NCBI RefSeq assembly: GCF_901709675.1 | Contig: NC_051102.1 | Location: 5,553,412 to 5,617,411, forward strand | Reading direction: 5' to 3' | DNA from: Syngnathus acus | Lineage: Eukaryota > Chordata > Actinopteri > Syngnathiformes > Syngnathidae | DNA: 64,000 bases | Shown: one piece after another, positions 1-12,497 of the stretch | Position numbering within the stretch: the stretch's first letter is position 1 | Layout: every line of letters begins with the position of its first letter | Made by a program: the position numbers and the translations under genes | The notes under the pieces: model-generated | Told to the model about the DNA's origin: nothing | The model's input: the letters and a program-made list of their open reading frames with translations, nothing else | The model's database searches: none

Positions 1-232
1 TTTATATTGTGCATTGTTGTAATGTCAGTGCTAAATAAATATTTTCATACTTTTGTAACTGGTTTATTGCAATGCCTTGATTTTAGTGAGGTTAGTACAC
101 ATGTAGCCATAAATGCTGTGGTTCTAATAACTGACATAATCATTTCTTTCGGTGTTTCGGTTTTCGGCCTTGGTTTCCTCATTTTTGGTTTTCGGTTTCG
201 GCCAAGAATTTTTATTTCGGTGCATCCCTAAC
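1..232. mobile_element. hAT-type DNA transposon, terminal fragment
   Basis: The stretch from about 150 to 231 is a run of TTTCGG/TTTTCGG words ending in cggtgcatcccta. Read on the other strand this is tagggatgcaccgaaa followed by GGCCGAAACCGAAA words. I know that terminal pattern from hAT-superfamily elements and their MITEs in fish. The element enters from before the window, so only one end is present. A 74-codon open frame over it has no transposase motif and is probably chance. The 8-bp target duplication expected for hAT cannot be tested here because the other end is missing. Confidence 0.6.
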
Positions 233-2030
233 AATAATGCTAACGTGTTGTATACCTCAAAGTAAGTCATTGACAAATCTAATGAATCAAAAGACAATTT
301 AAAAATTGAAATTAACGTAACATCTCTGATTTTGATCTATTGTGGGTTTCCTCCAGAAAACTTGCTAAGGCCGTGGTTGGTGTGGTTCCAACTATTGATG
401 AGGTGTTTTTTTTCTACAAAGTTCTCATCATTTAAATGTATGACAAGTCTTGTGGGCAAAAATGCTTTTCAATTTTGAGTTTTGACCAACATCCTGGAGC
501 AGATTGTGTTTGACTGTACATATTTTACACAGACGTCTGTCTTGACTCAGTTTCTGAGGCAACGGATGCGATGTCGGCATCAAGCTCGGTATTTCTTGCC
601 TGCTGTTTGTGATGAAGACAAAGCTCGCGGGAGCACCGATGAAGCCGCGACTGTCTGCAAACAAGCGGCATCGATCGGCGCGGGCTTGCGTGCGCCGTAC
701 AATGTTGCGCTACTCAAACACGGCGTGCAGTCGTTGGAAAGCGAGGCGGCCGCAGACTTTGTGCTTATGTTGTGACTGCAACAATGTAGGTGAGCGCTTT
801 CGTTAAATAATCAAATGGAAACCTCAGTTGGGAGCTTCAGTAAAAGTATCATTACCGCACTGTGGTTTGCGTTTACAAATATCCTTCCTTCTTGAGGCGA
901 TGCTTTTTTCCTTCAGAGCCTCTAAATTGCCATTTGAGGAGGTAATTAACAATTAAAGAGTTTACTTTGTCCTCATGAAAGCAAATTTTTCTTTCTCTTG
1001 GGAGAGTGATAACACACCGTGTCAAACTGATGCAAGATCAGCTGGGTCACCAGCTGTTTCCTCTCCGGCCAGCCTGGTTCTGGTTCCGACGACTGGGCCC
1101 CGACAGGTCTGTTTCCATGGAAACTCATCGCTCGCCTCTACAGAAGGCGGCCAAAAGCGACGGGGGGGAGCGTCCGGAGGGGGGGGTTATCACCAATGTG
1201 GTTTGCTACACCATGAGGGGGAATCATCCACGCTAATGATGATTTGAGGAGAGAAGCAAAAGCTTGGCGTCCTCGGTCATTTGGCTCGGGTTAAAGTGGA
1301 TGTCTGGTTAGTACAGAATGCTAAGAGAGTATTTTGGTGTTTGAAACAATTGAAATGCCGAGACGTGGTCGTCTTTACAGGACGGTCTCGAGACTGACGG
1401 CTCATCTGTCAAGGCCTGACAAGCGCCGCCTTCCCCGTGACCCCGATTGGGATGAGTGGCATAGAAAATGGCTGGATGACATAATCCTGTCATAAAATTC
1501 CAACCAATTCAAACAAAAAGACGAACTGGAGAAACGTTTGGCTTGCAATAAGAGGAAGAGCAGTAATTAGAGGGATGTTAAACGCTGGCATTGGACGGCG
1601 AGATGGCGAGGAGGCGCTTGCTGAGCTTTTGGCAAAGGCTTCCGACTTGGACGCGAGCTCCGACTTTATCAGAGGAGCGAGCCGTCGTCACTTTGCAGCT
1701 CTTAAATGCTGATCCGGGAACTGGTTGGCACTGGTAGAATATTAAGAAACCCTTAAAAAGTCGGCGGTAAAAGTTGAATTACGCGGAGGGGAAATAAGTT
1801 GGAGTGGAGCACTGAAAGGGCAAACAATTTGCAACGGTTTCAATTAGGCTTGGGAAAGTTTGGATATGGTTATTACTTTTCTTCAACTTGTGCTCCCTCG
1901 CCTGGTGAGTTTGTTTCGTTTGTAATTAGGACTTTGTTGGTGAGGTGAAGTCATTAGCGTGTGGATGTGATTGGAAAAACAGCCGACTGCTTGTGTGTCC
2001 TTCAAGGGCTTTCCTGAGGGTCTTCTGATT
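233..2030. other. Noncoding DNA, no gene recognised
   Basis: No recognisable exon was found. A GC-richer patch at about 600-780 is open on both strands (482-775 plus, 428-664 minus), but neither translation shows a known motif and no splice-site context was evident. Short G-runs lie near 1160-1190. The remainder is mixed-composition sequence without obvious repeats. Confidence 0.5.
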
Positions 2031-2039
2031 CCAAGAGTC

Positions 2040-2520
2040 CAGTTTGTTTACATTTTTTTCAAGTCCACTTTGTTTTGATTACATTTGGTTTTCTTTCATG
2101 TTTTGTGATATTTTCTCCCCTTTTTCATCTTGCCTTGCTCATTTGGTTTTTGTTTCCAACTGTTTTTGTCAGCCAGGTCTCTTGTGTCAACTAATCAGCT
2201 CCCTCTCGCCATTTGTCTCTTGTCCTGGTGTGCTCTCATCAATTTGCTTCTGTTTAGTGGCGGACCTTTTTTGGCTCTGTGTTGGATCATTGCTGTGTTG
2301 TTGTCATCACTCATGTTTTCCCAGAGTTATGTCTTGCTTCCTACTGTGGTGAGGTTATTGCCAATTTTTTATTGTTACTTTAAATCTTGGCTATGGGACT
2401 TATTTCATTAAAATACTGGATGATTACACATTTATTGTTTGCCTTCTTTTTTCAATATTTTCTTTTTTAAAACAGAAATTCTTGCTTGCCGAAATTTGGG
2501 TCTTTCACACTCCATCACAC
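2040..2520 (+). mobile_element. Degenerate retrotransposon terminal (LTR-like) sequence
   Basis: This T/C-rich stretch carries several phrases in the order I recall from terminal regions of fish retroelements: cagctccctctcgcc near 2198, gttggatcattgctgtgttg near 2281, a late cattaaaatac polyadenylation-like region near 2407, and ttgggtctttcacactcc near 2495. Open frames of 102 and 93 codons across it are low-complexity hydrophobic translations and not credible proteins. Termini and target duplications were not resolved. Orientation is inferred from the position of the A-rich signal. An unrelated pyrimidine-rich intergenic stretch is the alternative. Confidence 0.35.
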
Positions 2521-2555
2521 AAACCTGGCGTTTTTTACACCTGAATGAATTGCTG

Positions 2556-2625
2556 TTTTTCAATCAGTTTTTAGAACATGGTTGTACTACAGAATAAAAA
2601 TTCTTGAATCTTGAATGAAAAGAAA
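2556..2625 (+). mobile_element. Possible LINE or SINE 3' tail
   Basis: The sequence gaataaaaattcttgaatcttgaatg has an AATAAA-like signal followed by two copies of a TTGAATC unit. A short tandem 7-mer tail after an A-rich signal is typical of 3' ends of L2/CR1-type elements and of SINEs that use them. The body upstream is too short or decayed to classify. Confidence 0.35.
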
Positions 2626-5171
2626 GTAAAAGAGCAATCTGTTTTTATTTATTAAAAAAAAAAGACCTTTTAGCAATAGCGCGGCTCTTCAAGGTCTTTT
2701 TATTATCAGCACTTGTTTGTAAAATTTTCTCCATCAAAAAAAAAAAGTCCTCTATTGCCCCACTTTAATGTTCTGCATTATTATTAGCAGCCCCCTGTCA
2801 ATCTCACCCTTCAAGGCTCTTCACGAGCTGGAGGGACTCATGGCATCCTCGTGTGTAATTTACAATAATGGGATGACAATTTTGTCCAAAACAAAGTGTT
2901 CCTGAAGAATACTTCCCTCCCTCACATGTTGTTCTCATGAATAAAAGTTTTACGCCTCGGGTGCCATAAAAATGGACTAAGTCAATCCATAATTTATGGA
3001 GAGCCACTGAGCTGACCATCTGGACACAGTCTCTCTGTCCTCGGCGGGACTCTCGACCGAGATCCTTCCCGGTTTGCTTTGGCACTGCCACGCTCCAGGT
3101 TTTTGCATCTTGGCACGGCCGCCTCATTCTCTCCTTTTCCCAAACGTGCCCCCCTCCGAGAAGATTGTTATTTTCATGGAGGCGAGGTGCGGATGGTGGC
3201 CTGTCTCCAGTCTACCTGGGAGCCTGCCAGAAATCGCTTGATGGAGTCATTCCACTGCGACCCACATCCCTCCGTGTGAAAATAAGCAAATTACCATTGA
3301 CCCGGTGACAGTGATTATTTAAAACGGAACCCGCCACAAGGAGGCCGAACAAGTCTCGTTTGCTCCCATTCGTCACCCGGAACCTGGGGGCGATCGGTCA
3401 GTAACCTGTCGATGATGACAGAAACTTCCAGTTCAATCTCTATTTCATTCAGTTGTCATGCCCCTAGTGCTAGCATTAGCATGTCCAAACGGACGCCACA
3501 CACTAGCTACTTAAATGTGCATCTTTACAACACAAATAGCACACAAATAGCCAATGAGCTGAAATATAATCAATCCAGGCCCTCTGCGACTAAGAAACTC
3601 TGACCAACACTCGTACACCATTTGCAGTCTGGACTTTGTTGGCTCGTAGCCCGACTTTCTCACACCCAAATGAATCCAAAGGAATCGCTAAACAGTTTCT
3701 AACAAGAAAAACCTCGCTCGTGTCCTGGCCACTGTGAAGTCGCCTACACATTCCCAGTCAGACGTCCAAATACTATTTCGTTATTGGCTGGCTCGGATTT
3801 AGCCGAAAGCTCAACGCGTGCACGCTTTACAATCAAATAATTATTCTATCGCTCCTTTTGCCAGTTATTCAGGGTAACAACCGAGAAATAAATACAATGG
3901 GTGCCATTTTTGTAGACAGCAAATTCTGGGAGAAGTGCACGTGCCAGCAGATCATAATTACTAGAAATTATCCACAGAGAAAGAATAAAATCGAAATAAT
4001 GCTCAAGTCCGGCACCGTTCAAATGGCCTCGAGCGAGTGACTAAATGCCTCTCTTCACCGACCAGTACAGTTCAACACGGTAACAATTTTTCTTCCCCTT
4101 TGACATGCGTTACAAAGAAAATCATCTTCAACCAACATCCTGCCCACCGCAAAGCCCTGAAAGAGGACGACCAATCCTGCTCTACAGGTGAGTCCGGAGG
4201 TTAATGTCCACTTTCAAAGTGTGCGGCGGGAGACAATGAAGTGCCGATCAGGTCTGAGCGTGGGCTGTGACCCCCCGGCAGGGTCTATTAGGAGGCGAGG
4301 GGGGGGTCTGGTCTACGTGGCTGCAACCTCTTCTGGCAGCTGCCCAGCAACATCAATTACTTGCCTATAGTTGCCATCGCCGCAGGGGTAATTTGCTCCA
4401 CAATAGACTTCCAATTCTCTAGCCGGTTGCTGTGGCTATTTCTCCCGGTGGCTCCGTGTTGAGTTTGCCATTATAGCCTTGATAGCTTCACTGCGCTGAG
4501 AGTGAAGAACAAAGCTGATAATCAAACGTGAGGTATTGATGGACAGGTAACAACATAGAAGTGAACCGAGCCGATAGACTATTCTATACCCGTCTATCTG
4601 ACTGTGAAGCTTATTATTAGTTTTACGTTTGTTGCTATCGTACAAGGTTGTCATGCCATCGCTAGTCTTGCAAATTATAGCGTAATATGCTTGTGTGTGA
4701 CCAAGCATGTCGTGGATTATTTTTTTGTCCTTTGTGCCTTATTTGCATTCATTTCTACTGTGCAAAGTGGAATAAGTGATTTTATAATGGCCACAGTTGG
4801 AATCTATTAATAACGTTTCCGATGGGGAATTGCAGACCGTAGCGATTCTTCCGAACTTTTTGAGTCCTTATTTCTTGCACGCTTCATGCAACGATGCTGT
4901 CATCTTCGAGGTCCGCTGACCTTTTCCTTCCTCGCCACCAGGCCACCCGGCCGACCCGCCACTTTAGACAACAGTAATTAGCTCCGTTTCACAAGGCGTC
5001 GTTTGAATGCCCCGCGTCATTTGGCCTCGCGTGCCCGTGGCCTCGCCGATATTACTCATGACAGCACCGACGCACACGCTGCTGAGTTATAGCGAGTGAC
5101 AATATAAAGGCTGTGAACACGCATACAATGCAGACTTACGTGTGACTGAGCAATTAAGACTTTGCGCATGC

Positions 5172-5187
5172 GTGTGTGTGTGTGTGT
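5172..5187. repeat. (GT)n microsatellite
   Basis: An uninterrupted run of about eight GT units, followed closely by further GT-rich sequence around 5250-5265. Confidence 0.9.
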
Positions 5188-7318
5188 TGCTAGTGCAGAT
5201 GAAAGGTCAGTGAAAGTATGATCTAGCCTCCAGCACTCTGCATGAGCATGTGTCTGTGTCTGTGTGCAGGAACACACATCTGAATGGACCTGTGTTACAT
5301 GTATTCCCTTGAGGGGAAAGCACAGTTTCTCAAACTTTTCTGCTCAGAAAAAGGTTCTTTTTTCTTCTTTTGTTCCTTTTTTTTGGGATAAATTCAGGGT
5401 AAAGCTGAAAGAGCTTGTCGGCATTGTCATGTTCACGATTTCATCCATTTTTCGACATTATTTACAACAAAGTTTCCTCCAGAACGGATTAATAGTATTT
5501 CCATTCATTTCAATGAGGAAAGATGCAAGTGCTTGACATCGACATTAAAAAAATCGGCATCTCTAGTGAGCATGATGTAAAAAAAATTATTTTGGGCACA
5601 TTATCAGTAGACTGAACTGCAAATATCAAAACAAAGTTGGTTAAGACAATCAGTGCAGTGCAAGGCCTCCTCCCTTGCTCATTTTCTTCCTCCTCTACGT
5701 TCTTCCCTCGTTCCGCCATCTGCTCCTGTGAAATCTTCAGCCGACAACCGAAAGGCGGATAAAGGCTCGCTCGCCTGCGAGGTTGTTTGGCGTACGTCGT
5801 CGACTTCAGATGCATTCGTCTCTAGACCAGGCGAGACGATTGTAGTTCGTTTGTTAGAAAGAGTAGAGTAGAAAGACGTTTGACGTGCGTGGATTCCATT
5901 TAACGTCAGCGGGGTTAAGATAAATACCCGTGGCGGTGGATTATTTCTCGGCATTGTGTTCATTTCTTATGTTACATTGCAACATCATCAGTGTCGACGT
6001 GACAGTCGATCTCCACTGTGCTTGTGTGGTCGTTAATGATGATAGAAAGACATTAGACATGCGACTAACTAATTTTTTTTCTCTCGCCATTTGAACGATG
6101 GAGCTTCATATCACGGAGCGGTTTGCTTTTGCTACACATCTTCCTGTGTCTGAGGTGAACTCCCCGGAGGTGTCCAGACGTTCGTAACCAAGGCAACGAG
6201 CCAATGGCTGCTGTTTCCGCCGCTGCGTTTGGAGTTGTTGTTTTTTTCCCCTGACTTTTCTTCCTCGAGATTCTCTTCACAGCTGCCGGCCTGTTTAGCC
6301 GTCGAGCGTATGTGCGAGTTTGACTCATGGGTCAACCTACAAGCACGCCAGTTACTCATCTCAATCTGCATTTTCTCAAGAAGAGGAAGGAGTGGGCGGC
6401 ACTGTGAGCCATAATTGTCTTCCTTCTGTTCATGAACGGCATTTAATTAGCTCACGCTTTTCCTCAATTAACGCCATAGATAGTGACCACTGATGAAAAT
6501 AGCGTTCTTTAAGAAGAAAATGCCTCCCGTCTGCCCCTGCAGTTCTTTGAAAACCAGGTCGCAAAAGCTAATTTCACTGAGCAACAAGAAACTTGGTAGG
6601 CATATCTGCCATGAGTTGAGACTCAAATAAAATCATTTTGTTTGTTCTTTGGGGAGAACAGGGGAAAAATATTACCAGGGGTCCTTCAAAGACAAACTTG
6701 TAGAAAGGTGAGATTTACTGACCCATCACACTTGACTCTCTGATTTCCTTCGTCCTTATTACTTGGATGGATTTAATAAAACGGGTCAGCAGATGATATT
6801 TGCCAGCTCTATGGCTCACTTTGCTAACAAACAACAAATGCATAAGAGTGACTGACTCGAAGGGCAAATTCATTATTAAGTGTATTGTGTATTCATCGAA
6901 ATGCGGGTACCATGGCTTCACCTGAGTGGAGTCAGAAAAGACTTCTTTGATCCTCATATACATTCAATATTTGCAAAGTGACATACTGGGTATAAGGGGG
7001 CAGGCACCGAGTGCTGATAGCCACAAGAAGCTGAAGAGAAGGTCACGGCGGTCCTACCGCGCGTTCGTCAAGCTCTGATCAAACGACTCGCGGTGACATG
7101 TGGCTACCTCCCGCCGCTCGTGAGCGAGATGCGACGTGACATTTTGGACCAGGTTGTCCTTCAGAGTAAACAACCTGCCTCCGAGGCCCCGTGCACGTCG
7201 TGTCAGCTCGCACGGTGGGTGCGCTTTTGGAGATTAACATCTGAAATAGGGCCACCATTATCTGGGATGCTCGCTCCATTTTGACGTTAACAATGACAGA
7301 TAAAATGCAAAGCTTCGA

Positions 7319-7343
7319 CACACACACACACAAACACACACAC
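7319..7343. repeat. (CA)n microsatellite
   Basis: A CA run with a single AA interruption near 7332. The open frame reading through it on the minus strand (Cys/Val-rich) is an artefact of the repeat. Confidence 0.9.
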
Positions 7344-7539
7344 CTGAGTCTGGTCGAAGCTCTTAAATGGAAAGGTCGGCTATTCGGCAGCGAGACTATG
7401 TATGTGGAATCAGGACATTAATAATAAATATTTTACACATGCTGCTGTGAATGTAAAACAATACATGAATAAACGGATACTATATGTGCTCGGGTTGATA
7501 AAAAACAAGTGAATGAATAGGAACAAAAAGCAGCAGCGT

Positions 7540-7870
7540 CACGCGCATTGTCAACAGGAATTCTCTCGGCTGGCGGATCGCGCCTCATTTAGAATCCCCT
7601 CCAATCCTCTCGGATTCTCCACAACTGCTCCTCATTAACATTACGCCGAGGCGTGTGACCCCCGCCATTCATTTACGCGCAATTTCATCCCGCCGTCGTC
7701 CTTCCCTCTCAAAGGAGAGCGCGGCCGCGTCCATTCTCCCCGGGAATGTAAATGCCTTATAAATCCTCCAATAGGCCCTTTTCAAAAGGGAGCGCTCGTC
7801 CGTCTTGGTCGGCGTTATTAAAAAATTCAAATTGGAGCACTCGACCGTGGGTAACAAAAATGAAACAAGG
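7540..7870. other. Candidate conserved noncoding element
   Basis: This block is less repetitive and more CpG-containing than its surroundings and carries several homeodomain-type words (cattaac, ttattaaaaaattcaaatt) with no open frame of note. That composition resembles vertebrate enhancers near developmental regulators. Conservation is not measurable from one sequence, so the call is an inference. Confidence 0.25.
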
Positions 7871-10670
7871 AGAGAGATTGGCGCTGGCCAAAAGATGTGG
7901 ACGACACGATAAAGGTATTGATTGTCCGTCGTGTGCTGGCTGAATGTAGAATTGATGTCAATTCTGGGGCTACTTGTGTGTCAATAAGAAAATATGGCTT
8001 TGGTGAGAGGGCATTGAGAATTTCTTTGTATCCAATTTCTGACAATAGCTGTCTTCAAGTGTTCAATCACGGTACAAAACCACAAATTGCTGTATTGTTG
8101 GGAGAATAAAAGACAGTGGCAGGAGTGTTTTTAGCACAAATCTAAAAATGGAAGGGTCGAAACGGAAACAACACTCATTCCTAATAACGATAATACGCTG
8201 GAAGGAATTGCCTGGATGAGTTCATTAGTAGCACACGACTTTGTTCTCCGCAGGGGGGAAATGACATACCTGTAAAATAAACCATTGCTTTTAATTCCTC
8301 ACTCGACTGTTGTGTCTGCTCCCTTGCAGCCCACGATAACAGTGGAAGTTTCTACCAGATTCAAACTGCAAAGTTTATGCATCCTCCCCAGCACAATAAA
8401 AGCCCCTGAGGTTAAAAATGGGAAAAAAAACAAGCTTGGAAATGCGGAATCATCTGTGCATGCTTGCTTGTTAGCATGAGTGAAATATGCAACACGGAGG
8501 TGGAGATTCTTCCGGTGCAAAAAAAAAGTCCAGATGGAGAAAAAGAAAAAAAATACTGCCCAGATGACTACGCCATCAACATATTTATATTTTTACAAAT
8601 GTTGTCAGTCATGTGGACCTGTAGGTTATGTGTTTAGAAAGAAGTAGAACTGATTTCACTACGGCCAAAACAAGATGTTTTTATTCAGACTTTCCGCTAC
8701 AATTTTCTCATTGGTCACGTTGACCTCCCTGGAACGCATGTTCAGAACAAAGACCTTCTATGTATGTTTTATTTTATGCAGCAGTCTAAAATAAACCTCT
8801 ATTAAACCTCTTGGGTTGATGGGGGGGGGGTTGGCATTTGCCGTCTCCATACAGATGTGAGTCCCCTGAGAATCGGATGCTTTTAGAAAAAAATGGATTC
8901 TCTTGGGAAGATTAATAAGGCTAACATGCTAGCGTGCGGGAGTGAGATTCCTTTTTATATCGGAATCTACCAGTTACTCGGCAAAAAAGCCTGGCAGCTC
9001 AACCAGCATGGGTATCTCCGCTTTGGTTTGTACAGATGAGGATGTGCCGCGTTATGATCATTACGAAGAGGCTTGGTAAAAGGGGGCAGCATGGAGAGGG
9101 CGGCGGGCAGCGTTGCGTTTGCTGAAGCTGAAAGAGGAGAGATGACACGCTGTCACTCCGAGTTGATGGTCACCGCTCAGCGCTGCCGTGCTTCCTGACA
9201 CTCTGCATTCAAACCGGGGCAGACCGCCGAGCGCCCCCGGCACGCCGAGGGAAACCGACACGGATCCCTTTAAGAAGGAGAAGCGGAGTCACATGACCGC
9301 CTTTCCACACTGCCGCATCCCCGGTGGTCATTAGGACCGCGAGGGGGACCGGGGGGGGGACTTGCCGTTACAAAGATAATGCAGAGTTTGGATTGATGCT
9401 GTCGTTCGTTAGCCCGTCTTTCTCGCTACGTGTTAGCGTTCAGTAAGCCGACTATAAGACAAAGTTATGTTTAAAAATACAATGCGTAATTCTCTTTGAT
9501 TTATGTGAGTTGGCTCGGGCTTGAAATCTGAAATTTTTGCTTGCAAGTAAAAAAGGAGCAATTCCACTGAGCTATACTTGTGAGCGCAGAGACAGACATA
9601 AGAGGCCGTAAATCATTGAATCATCATTTGAGGAATGACATCTTACTTTTACATGAAAAGAAGTAGCTCACATTCAGTTGATTCAAGCTAATATAATGTG
9701 AATTTGATTCGTCATATCCTTAAATGGCAGCGTTAAAAGCCTGACCTCAAAAGGAATTCACAAGAATTACGGTTGATGGGGATACAATAATCAAGCCCCT
9801 CATTGAAAAGTGGCCCTGCCTTCGTCATCGCCGTTAAAAGGTTTTGTAACTTTTAGTCGTTTTGTTCTGGAGAGCGTAATTGCGCGTTGAATGCAAATCA
9901 ATCAGATGAGAGCCTGCCATAGGCGTGCAGAGGGGAAAAAAAAACACTTAAATAAGACACGTTGTTTTAATGTGTCTGCGCAAATGAGACTAATGGGGGA
10001 TTTGGCTGAAAGGTGTCAGCTGAGTGGAATTGTTTGAGAAAATTATTATTTTTTTCCAATCCGTGCAATGGGAGGGAAGAGAAGTGAACAAAGAGCACTC
10101 CTGTCAGTTTTCTCGCTCGGTTTCGACTTGATATTTGTTTAAAAAATAAACCCGCCAAACTCCGATGTTGTGTGAAGAATTGTTGTTTACATATTTGCTT
10201 GACAATTGAAAATACTTGCCACATATTTTAATATCCGACTGCCTCCCTCCACAAGGTCTGAAAGTAAAAAAATAAACTTTACAATGTTACAAAAGAAGCA
10301 CTTGGAAATCAAATTTGAGATTTTTCCTCATAAGACGTCTTGACAAATTGAAGTGTGTGGAAGTAAGAGCTGTGTGAACTTCTCTCGGCTTCCGATTTAA
10401 TCACACCCCGTCGACGTTTGATCAAACCTGACGCATCAAGTGTGACACGGCGCGGGTAAGGACACACATTTTTAAAGACTAAAATAAAAATACTGAAGCT
10501 GAACTTGTGTTCACCTCCTATCTGTCGGAATCTGCAAATCTCCTCGCGGGAGATTGCCGGAAACTCATAAAAACGACAGTCTGTAACTGACCCCAAGGCG
10601 TAAATGTGAGTGTTTTTTTTTGTTTGTTTTTTATTCTCAGGCAACCAGTCCAAGTTTCTGTCCAAAGTTG
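7871..10670. other. Noncoding DNA, no gene recognised
   Basis: No supportable exon. It contains a G10 run at 8821-8830, a CpG-richer patch at about 9070-9360 ending in a G7 run, and many A/T-rich stretches. The longest minus-strand open frame (10309-10665, 118 codons) has no recognisable motif and falls within the range expected by chance. Confidence 0.5.
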
Positions 10671-10679
10671 GACTCTAAC

Positions 10680-11190
10680 TCACCCGCGACCCTATAGAAA
10701 ATGTCTGAATGCTCATTCGCCGGGAGCGCTTGCTTTAATTTAGCCGCTTGGCCATTCCCAACTAATTAAATCCCGCCTCAACGTCGGTCAAGAATTTGGA
10801 ATTGTTGTTAAACGTCCCGCTCTGTGATTAACTGCCAGAGCGCGCTTAATTGAGGTCTGGCTTGAAAATTAATAACTGTGATGTTTAATCAAGCTTTACA
10901 TCAAACAGCGGGAATGCTAAGAGAATATTGGATGGCCCTTATTTTCTCCTTCCAAGGAGGCGGCGCTACTCCGGATGACAGAAATAGGCTGAACGTTTTG
11001 ACGGCGTATCAGCACCTGCCTCTGAGGTAACATTCCTTGTAATTAATTGAAAGAGTAATTAATGCTTTTTAAAGTCTGGGCTCCATGAGAGCGAGAGCAA
11101 AGTCGAAAGGCAACTTAGCTAATGAGGTTTTCCGCTTTGAAGTAATGAACTCTCCGGATTTAGGGAATAATAATCGCAAGCTTGCGGGCT
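10680..11190. other. Candidate conserved noncoding element rich in ATTA words
   Basis: Dense homeodomain-type cores occur throughout: taattaaatc near 10763, gattaac near 10827, cttaattgagg near 10846, gtaattaattgaaagagtaattaatgc around 11039-11064. Long open frames and transposon termini are absent. This is the most enhancer-like stretch of the left half by composition. Functional status is inferred. Confidence 0.3.
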
Positions 11191-12359
11191 CAAGACAATG
11201 ACTTTTACGAGCTGGCGCTGTAACGCTCTGTTGGTGAACTTGTTCTCACTAACTCAAGTCGTTGAAGTTGAACAGATGTCCAGTGAACAGCTTGGAACTG
11301 CACTTTTTGATGGCCTCTTGGAATCCTTGTTGATTATTCTTCCAAAGAATAAATCATCTTTTGGGGGAGTCGTTCCCACTGAGAAGAAAAATAGCCCCTG
11401 ACACCCGTTTTTAGCCATCATCTCCAAATTTGTTTGGACCGTAACAGAACACATGAAAAAGCCTGAAAGACCCAAAACTGAATTGGAAGTGTAGCATTTT
11501 GTTTCGAAATGAAATTTGTGCAATTATTAAGCGTTTTAGCCTCATGCGCTCTGATGTCAGTGGCATTTCCCGTTGTATTCAGCATAGTTAGCATAGCGCT
11601 TAACAATATGGCCGCTGGATGAAAATGCTTTTATTGCGCTGCCTTCTTTCCACAGTCCACACAACTGGAAGCATAAATTGCTTTGTTGAATCTCGATACG
11701 TCGTAATGACATTCGTACATGCCATTGAGCCTGCCATTTAATAATCAGCATCTCTGGCGGCTATTGTGTATATTATTGATGTTTTTTTTATGTTGTGATT
11801 TGGCCCAGGTACCAGACGCACGGCAGCCGCGGGCGTCTCTGCATTTGATGTTGTTTATTTCATGATAAGCGCTCATTGAAGCTACACTAAGTCTAGAGTC
11901 AGAAAAGGCAAAAAAAAAAATCATAACGCGAGTACACAGCTGCAACGCACACAGGAGCTTTATGTTTTTCTAAATATAGTGGCGACCAATGCTTAGCAGT
12001 GATTTAGTTGACAAACGCACCTAAATAAATCACCGATTCGGTGCTTGTGAGTGTTCTCAAATTGAAGTTTAATATCCTGTGCCGCCGGCAATTTCCTACA
12101 TCCGCACACTTGCCAAGCAGGCGAGCGGGGGCCTTGCGGTTTGACGAAATCTTTCCCATCGCCGCCACCTCCGAGCGAGGAAGATTATGAAGATTAGATT
12201 TGCTTTTTTTTTCTTCTTTGCCCTCCTGAAACAATGCTATCTCACATTCACTCCATATGCGAGTCACTCTGCTGTGAATGGCAAAAAAAGAAAAAAGCTG
12301 CTCATTGTGTGTGTTGGTGTGAGGCATGGCTTTGTGTGTTGCTGATTCAATCTCACAAA

Positions 12360-12373
12360 GGGGGGGGGGGGGG
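12360..12373. repeat. Poly-G tract (14)
   Basis: Uninterrupted run of 14 G on the plus strand, one of about ten G or C homopolymers of nine or more in the window. Confidence 0.9.
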
Positions 12374-12479
12374 AGTAATGGCAAATGTTATTGCCACTGA
12401 CGTCAGGACATGGAAACAGATTCGGCGCTCTAACATCCTCAGCCAACCAAAAGTCTGTGCAATCTGTCCGCAGACCGTT

Positions 12480-12497
12480 AAAAAAAAAAAAAAAAAA
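12480..12497. repeat. Poly-A tract (18)
   Basis: Uninterrupted run of about 18 A. No retroelement body is recognisable upstream, so it is recorded only as a homopolymer. Confidence 0.85.

Larger units (their letters stand above)
2626..7539. other. Noncoding DNA, no gene recognised
   Basis: All open frames here are about 100 codons or less and none shows a family motif. Seen instead: A-runs near 2654 and 2736, GCTAGCATTAGC-like words near 3468-3481, a GT dinucleotide tract at 5172-5187, and a CA tract at 7319-7343. Blocks around 4960-5040 and 6420-6480 are ATTA-rich but short. No promoter could be supported. Confidence 0.5.

Noticed and set aside
428-806. Overlapping frames on both strands in a GC-rich patch, including a Cys-rich end (CLCCDC)
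   Set aside because: Cys spacing fits no zinc finger that I recognise, splice sites are not supported, and frames on both strands point to a stop-poor GC patch.
10672-10704. Short match (ctcacccgcgacccta) to the abundant percomorph repeat seen at 33881
   Set aside because: Only about 16 bases match and the flanks do not; could be chance or an unrecognisable relic.
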